A stretch of DNA of 8,821 bases, from positions 1-8,821 of the forward strand of contig JAHEBI010000074.1 in assembly GCA_024642325.1 (NCBI GenBank), written 5' to 3'. How positions within the stretch are numbered: the first letter of the stretch is position 1; every line of letters starts with the position of its first letter. The position numbers were made by a program, and so were the translations under genes. This stretch comes from Eudoraea sp. (lineage in GTDB: Bacteria > Bacteroidota > Bacteroidia > Flavobacteriales > Flavobacteriaceae). The notes beneath the pieces were generated by a model. The model was not told the DNA's origin and did no database searches. It was given only the letters and a program-made list of their open reading frames with translations. Of this stretch, positions 5,136 through 8,821 are shown piece after piece.

Positions 5136-8100
5136 TTAATTCAATTTATAGTGTACTTCCTTACCTTCCAAAGCATGTAAGAGTTCACTGGTGATCTCTA
5201 CTTTTTGTTTTCTGCTGGACAGGTTTACTTTTATTTCTTCGTTCATTTCATAAATTACAAAATTGAGTGGATGCTTCCCTTTATAGGAGACAAGGGTATC
5301 CTTTAGCTCGCGGATGTTTTCTTCTTTGAGCTGGTCAATATTTAGTTTTATGGTCAACTTTTTCGCGAAGTTTTCCATGGTATCATGCAACAACATAAAA
5401 TTGACAAACTGCAGTCTTGCATCTCCTTTTTTTCCGGTATCCCGGTTCGTCCATCCTTCGCGAACAAATACTTTGACAAATACAAACGAATTAATCATTA
5501 AAAAGTGCCGGAATTTTAAATATTCTTCCCCAAAAATGCGAAACTCCATGGTGTCTGTATAATCTTCCATAGTAAAAAGGGCCCACCCCTTGCCATTTTT
5601 GGATACACGGTGTTGTACATCGGTAATAACTCCTGCAAAAGACAGCTCCCTGTTTACATATTCGTCCAAATTGGCAAAGAAAGATACATTTGCATTGCTA
5701 AAAGCATTAATTTCTGTTCTAAAGTCATCCAGGGGATGCCCTGAGATATAAATACCAACCACTTCTTTTTCCCTTCGGAGTTTTTCCATGGTACCCCATT
5801 CCCCACATGGGGGCACCTCAGGTTCCGGGATCTGAACGTCACTCGCATCACCAAACAGGCTTACCTGTGATGAGTTTTCACTTTCCTGAAATTTTGAGCC
5901 GTATTTTATGACCATTTCAAGAAAGGTGCTGCCATCGCCTTCTTTATGGAAATATTGTGCTCTGTGTGTGCTCCCAAACGAATCAAAGCCACCGGCCAGA
6001 GCCAGATTCTCAAATGCTTTTTTATTGGCTGCTCTCAAGTCTATTCGTTTAGCCAAATCAAATACCGATTTAAATGTCCCGTTCTCTTTCCGGTTTTCAA
6101 CAATAGTTTCAACGGCTGAACGCCCTACTCCTTTTATCGCACCCATGCCAAAACGCACCGCATTATCTTTATTTACCGCAAATTTATAATAGGATTCATT
6201 GACGTCGGGGCCTAAAACTTCCAGTCCCATACGCTTGCATTCTTCCATAAAGAAAGTGACCTGCTTTATGTCGTTCATGTTATTGGACAGTACGGCTGCC
6301 ATATATTCTGCAGGATAATGCGCCTTTAGATAAGCGGTTTGATAAGCGATATAGGCATAACAGGTCGAATGGCTTTTATTAAATGCATAGGAGGCAAAGG
6401 CTTCCCAGTCTTTCCAGATTTTTTCTAAAATTTCCCTCGCGTGGCCATTCTTTTCACCCCCATCCAGAAATTGTGGCTTGAGTTTTTGAAGCAATTCAAA
6501 TATTTTTTTACCCATGGCCTTTCTAAGAACATCAGCTTCACCCTTAGAAAAATTCGCAAGCTTTTGTGATAATAGCATCACCTGTTCCTGATAAACCGTT
6601 ATTCCGTAGGTTTCTTTAAGGTATTCCTCCATCTCCGGCAGATCGTATGCAATTTCTTCCTCACCATTCTTCCTGGCGATAAAACTTGGGATGTACTCCA
6701 TTGGACCCGGGCGATAGAGCGCATTCATCGCTATTAAGTCATCAAAAACGGAGGGTTTCAGGTCTTTCAGATGCTTCTGCATTCCCACAGATTCATATTG
6801 AAATATCCCTACTGTATCTCCCCGCTGGAATAGCTCATAGGTGGCCGAGTCATCCAGGGGAAATTCGTCCGGGTTTAATTGTATCCCATGTTTGGCTTTT
6901 ACAATTTTTACCGTATCCTTAATAAGGGTAAGCGTTTTTAGACCCAGGAAATCCATTTTCAGCAAACCTGCATTCTCGACAACAGAATTATCAAACTGGG
7001 TTACATAAAGGTCAGAATCCTTAGCCGTTGCCACAGGGACAAAATTAGTGATGTCATCCGGAGTTATAATTACACCACAGGCATGTATGCCTGTATTGCG
7101 CAAAGACCCTTCCAATACACGTGCCATATTCACCGTTTGTGCCTCCAGATCATCCCCTTCCGAAATGTTGAGTAGCGTATTCACTTTTTCCAGTTCATCT
7201 GAGCGAAACCTCTTTTTAAGGTCAGCTTCGGGCACGCCAAATATTTTACTCAATTTGGACATATTGGGAATCAGCTTTGCAATCCTGTCGGCATCATTTA
7301 AAGGCAGGTCCAGAACCCTTGCCGTATCCCTAATGGAAGATTTGGCAGCCATGGTGCCATAGGTGATTATTTGGGCCACCTGATTGGCGCCGTATTTATT
7401 GATTACATAATCCATGACTTTCCCACGGCCTTCATCATCAAAGTCAATGTCAATATCGGGCATAGAAACCCTGTCGGGGTTGAGGAACCGCTCAAACAGG
7501 AGGTCGTATTTAAGGGGGTCAATATTGGTTATCCAAAGACAATAAGCTACTACAGAACCGGCGGCGGAGCCTCTTCCGGGGCCTACAGAAACGTCCATAT
7601 TTCTCGCTTCACGGATAAAATCCTCTACAATCAGAAAATAACCCGGATAACCTGAATTTTCAACGGTTGTCAACTCAAAATCAATCCGTTCCCTTATTTC
7701 ATTTGTAATCTGGCCATATCTTTTTTTTGCTCCTTCATAAGTGATATGCCTGAGGTAGGCATTTTCACCTCTTTTCCCCCCGTCGGTTTCATCCTCTTTA
7801 ATCTTAAATTCAACAGGGATTTCAAATTCTGGTAGCAGCACATCCCTGGCCAGCTCATATGGCTCAATTTTGTCTACAATTTCCTGAATATTTAAAATAG
7901 ATTCGGGAAGATCCTTAAACAATTCCTTCATCTCATTGCCACTCTTAAAATAGTACTCCTGGTTGGGGAGGCCATATCTGTAACCACGTCCCCTGCCAAT
8001 TGGAGTGGCCTGTTTTTCGCCATCCTTTACACAAAGTAAAATATCGTGGGCGGCTGCATCTTCCTTTGCGCAATAATAGGTATTGTTGGTAGCTATTAAT

Positions 8101-8821
8101 TTTACCTCATGCTTTTTGGCAAATTCAACTAATACCTTGTTTGCCCTTTCTTCATCTTCCTGGCCATGCCTCATTATTTCAAGATAGAAGTCATCTTTGA
8201 AAACAGATTTCCACCACAACAAAGCTTCCTCGGCCTGATTTTCCCCAATATTTAAAATTTTGGAAGCCACTTCACCATAAAGGTTTCCGCTTAAAACAAT
8301 GATATCGTCCTTAAATTGGGTAACAATACTTTTATCAATTCTTGGAACATAATAGAATCCATCAGTGTAGGCTATAGAAGACATTTTTGCCAGATTGTGA
8401 TAGCCGTTTTTATTTTTGGCCAGCAACACCATCTGATATCCATAATCCTTTATATTTTTATTGGAATGGTCGTCACAAACAAAAAATTCACATCCAATAA
8501 TGGGTTTAATATAATTTCCGGGGCCTGCTTCCCCATTTCCTTTGGAAGCAGCTTCTTCCACCAATTTATTATGAGCTTTTACCTCTTTAACAAAATGAAA
8601 AGCCCCCATCATGTTGGCGTGATCTGTAAGGGCTACGGCAGACATGTTGTTTTCAGCAGTACTTGCAACCAGATCCTTAATTTTAATGGTAGACTGAAGT
8701 ACTGAAAACTGAGAGTGGTTATGCAGATGTATAAAATCTGCCTCTTCAAGCGACTTGATATTTTGGCTTAGGTCTTCTTCAGAAACTGCTACAACATCTA
8801 AATTTTTAAGACGTTTGGCTA
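5136..8821 (-). CDS. dnaE: DNA polymerase III alpha subunit (partial, N-terminus beyond right edge)
   Basis: This is the replicative polymerase, which extends DNA within the holoenzyme. The frame stays open to the window edge, giving 1227 visible residues; the ATG at 8645 is internal. Numbering visible residues from 8819, the PHP domain starts with HLHNH at 31-35 and continues with LTDHANMMG and IIGCEFF. Numbering from Met8645, GPGRGSAAGS (355-364) opens the palm. The catalytic aspartates are 397 and 399 in PDIDIDFDD and 565 in KMDFLG. ALYRPGPMEYIP (642-653) and FSKGEADVLRKAMGKK (699-714) belong to the fingers region. A helix-hairpin-helix lies at 832-852 (IKGVG), the beta-clamp motif QVSLF at 927-931 (5867-5853), and an OB fold at about 1001-1065. 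Nothing in the body is missing. The unusual point is at least 28 residues before the PHP motif, whereas E. coli DnaE starts its PHP domain almost at once. This suggests a further N-terminal domain. Confidence 0.97.
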   Translation of the reverse strand, partial: AKRLKNLDVVAVSEEDLSQNIKSLEEADFIHLHNHSQFSVLQSTIKIKDLVASTAENNMSAVALTDHANMMGAFHFVKEVKAHNKLVEEAASKGNGEAGPGNYIKPIIGCEFFVCDDHSNKNIKDYGYQMVLLAKNKNGYHNLAKMSSIAYTDGFYYVPRIDKSIVTQFKDDIIVLSGNLYGEVASKILNIGENQAEEALLWWKSVFKDDFYLEIMRHGQEDEERANKVLVEFAKKHEVKLIATNNTYYCAKEDAAAHDILLCVKDGEKQATPIGRGRGYRYGLPNQEYYFKSGNEMKELFKDLPESILNIQEIVDKIEPYELARDVLLPEFEIPVEFKIKEDETDGGKRGENAYLRHITYEGAKKRYGQITNEIRERIDFELTTVENSGYPGYFLIVEDFIREARNMDVSVGPGRGSAAGSVVAYCLWITNIDPLKYDLLFERFLNPDRVSMPDIDIDFDDEGRGKVMDYVINKYGANQVAQIITYGTMAAKSSIRDTARVLDLPLNDADRIAKLIPNMSKLSKIFGVPEADLKKRFRSDELEKVNTLLNISEGDDLEAQTVNMARVLEGSLRNTGIHACGVIITPDDITNFVPVATAKDSDLYVTQFDNSVVENAGLLKMDFLGLKTLTLIKDTVKIVKAKHGIQLNPDEFPLDDSATYELFQRGDTVGIFQYESVGMQKHLKDLKPSVFDDLIAMNALYRPGPMEYIPSFIARKNGEEEIAYDLPEMEEYLKETYGITVYQEQVMLLSQKLANFSKGEADVLRKAMGKKIFELLQKLKPQFLDGGEKNGHAREILEKIWKDWEAFASYAFNKSHSTCYAYIAYQTAYLKAHYPAEYMAAVLSNNMNDIKQVTFFMEECKRMGLEVLGPDVNESYYKFAVNKDNAVRFGMGAIKGVGRSAVETIVENRKENGTFKSVFDLAKRIDLRAANKKAFENLALAGGFDSFGSTHRAQYFHKEGDGSTFLEMVIKYGSKFQESENSSQVSLFGDASDVQIPEPEVPPCGEWGTMEKLRREKEVVGIYISGHPLDDFRTEINAFSNANVSFFANLDEYVNRELSFAGVITDVQHRVSKNGKGWALFTMEDYTDTMEFRIFGEEYLKFRHFLMINSFVFVKVFVREGWTNRDTGKKGDARLQFVNFMLLHDTMENFAKKLTIKLNIDQLKEENIRELKDTLVSYKGKHPLNFVIYEMNEEIKVNLSSRKQKVEITSELLHALEGKEVHYKLN

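Noticed and set aside
5105..5150. Terminator hairpin at the end of dnaE
   Set aside because: ATTGAA / TTCAAT can pair weakly around the stop codon, but the stem is short and AT-only and no convincing U-run follows.
8316..8705. 129-residue open frame on the plus strand
   Set aside because: It lies wholly antisense to dnaE coding sequence, whose protein motifs are unmistakable, and its translation shows no recognisable domain.

Overview
The window looks like a chromosomal segment of a Bacteroidota bacterium, most likely in the family Flavobacteriaceae. Three things point there: the AT-rich sequence, promoter boxes of the TAnnTTTG type in front of the tRNA and thioredoxin genes, and AU-rich leaders without a clear Shine-Dalgarno site. 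The protein repertoire fits too: a FadL-like outer-membrane barrel, a DUF58 protein next to thioredoxin, and a DNA polymerase III alpha subunit whose PHP domain does not sit at the N-terminus. Genus cannot be fixed from the sequence alone.

Layout from left to right. Positions 1-1133 (minus) hold the N-terminal 377 residues of an outer-membrane beta-barrel protein that runs off the left edge. A 440-bp stretch without a supported gene follows. Positions 1574-3080 (plus) hold two overlapping genes, a small P-loop kinase and an aminoglycoside-phosphotransferase-fold protein, probably one operon. Positions 3078-3570 are non-coding and repetitive: two 112-bp direct repeats (109/112 identical), each carrying a minus-strand terminator and the last 14 nt of a tRNA-Asp, then a third, diverged arrangement that ends in the intact tRNA-Asp (3571-3644, minus). 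Positions 3718-8821 (minus) read dnaE, trxA, DUF58 protein, in transcription order, with dnaE cut by the right edge.

How the genes work together: dnaE encodes the replicative polymerase and trxA the general disulfide reductase; DUF58 proteins usually partner MoxR-type AAA ATPases, which are not in the window. The plus-strand pair and the minus-strand cluster converge on the tRNA-repeat region, which carries three successive minus-strand terminators and one possible plus-strand terminator. No integrase, transposase, CRISPR array, toxin-antitoxin pair or defence system is visible. Most of the window is housekeeping. The parts worth attention are the array of tRNA-Asp tails at about 200-bp spacing, the N-terminal extension of DnaE, and the uncharacterised kinase/phosphotransferase pair.
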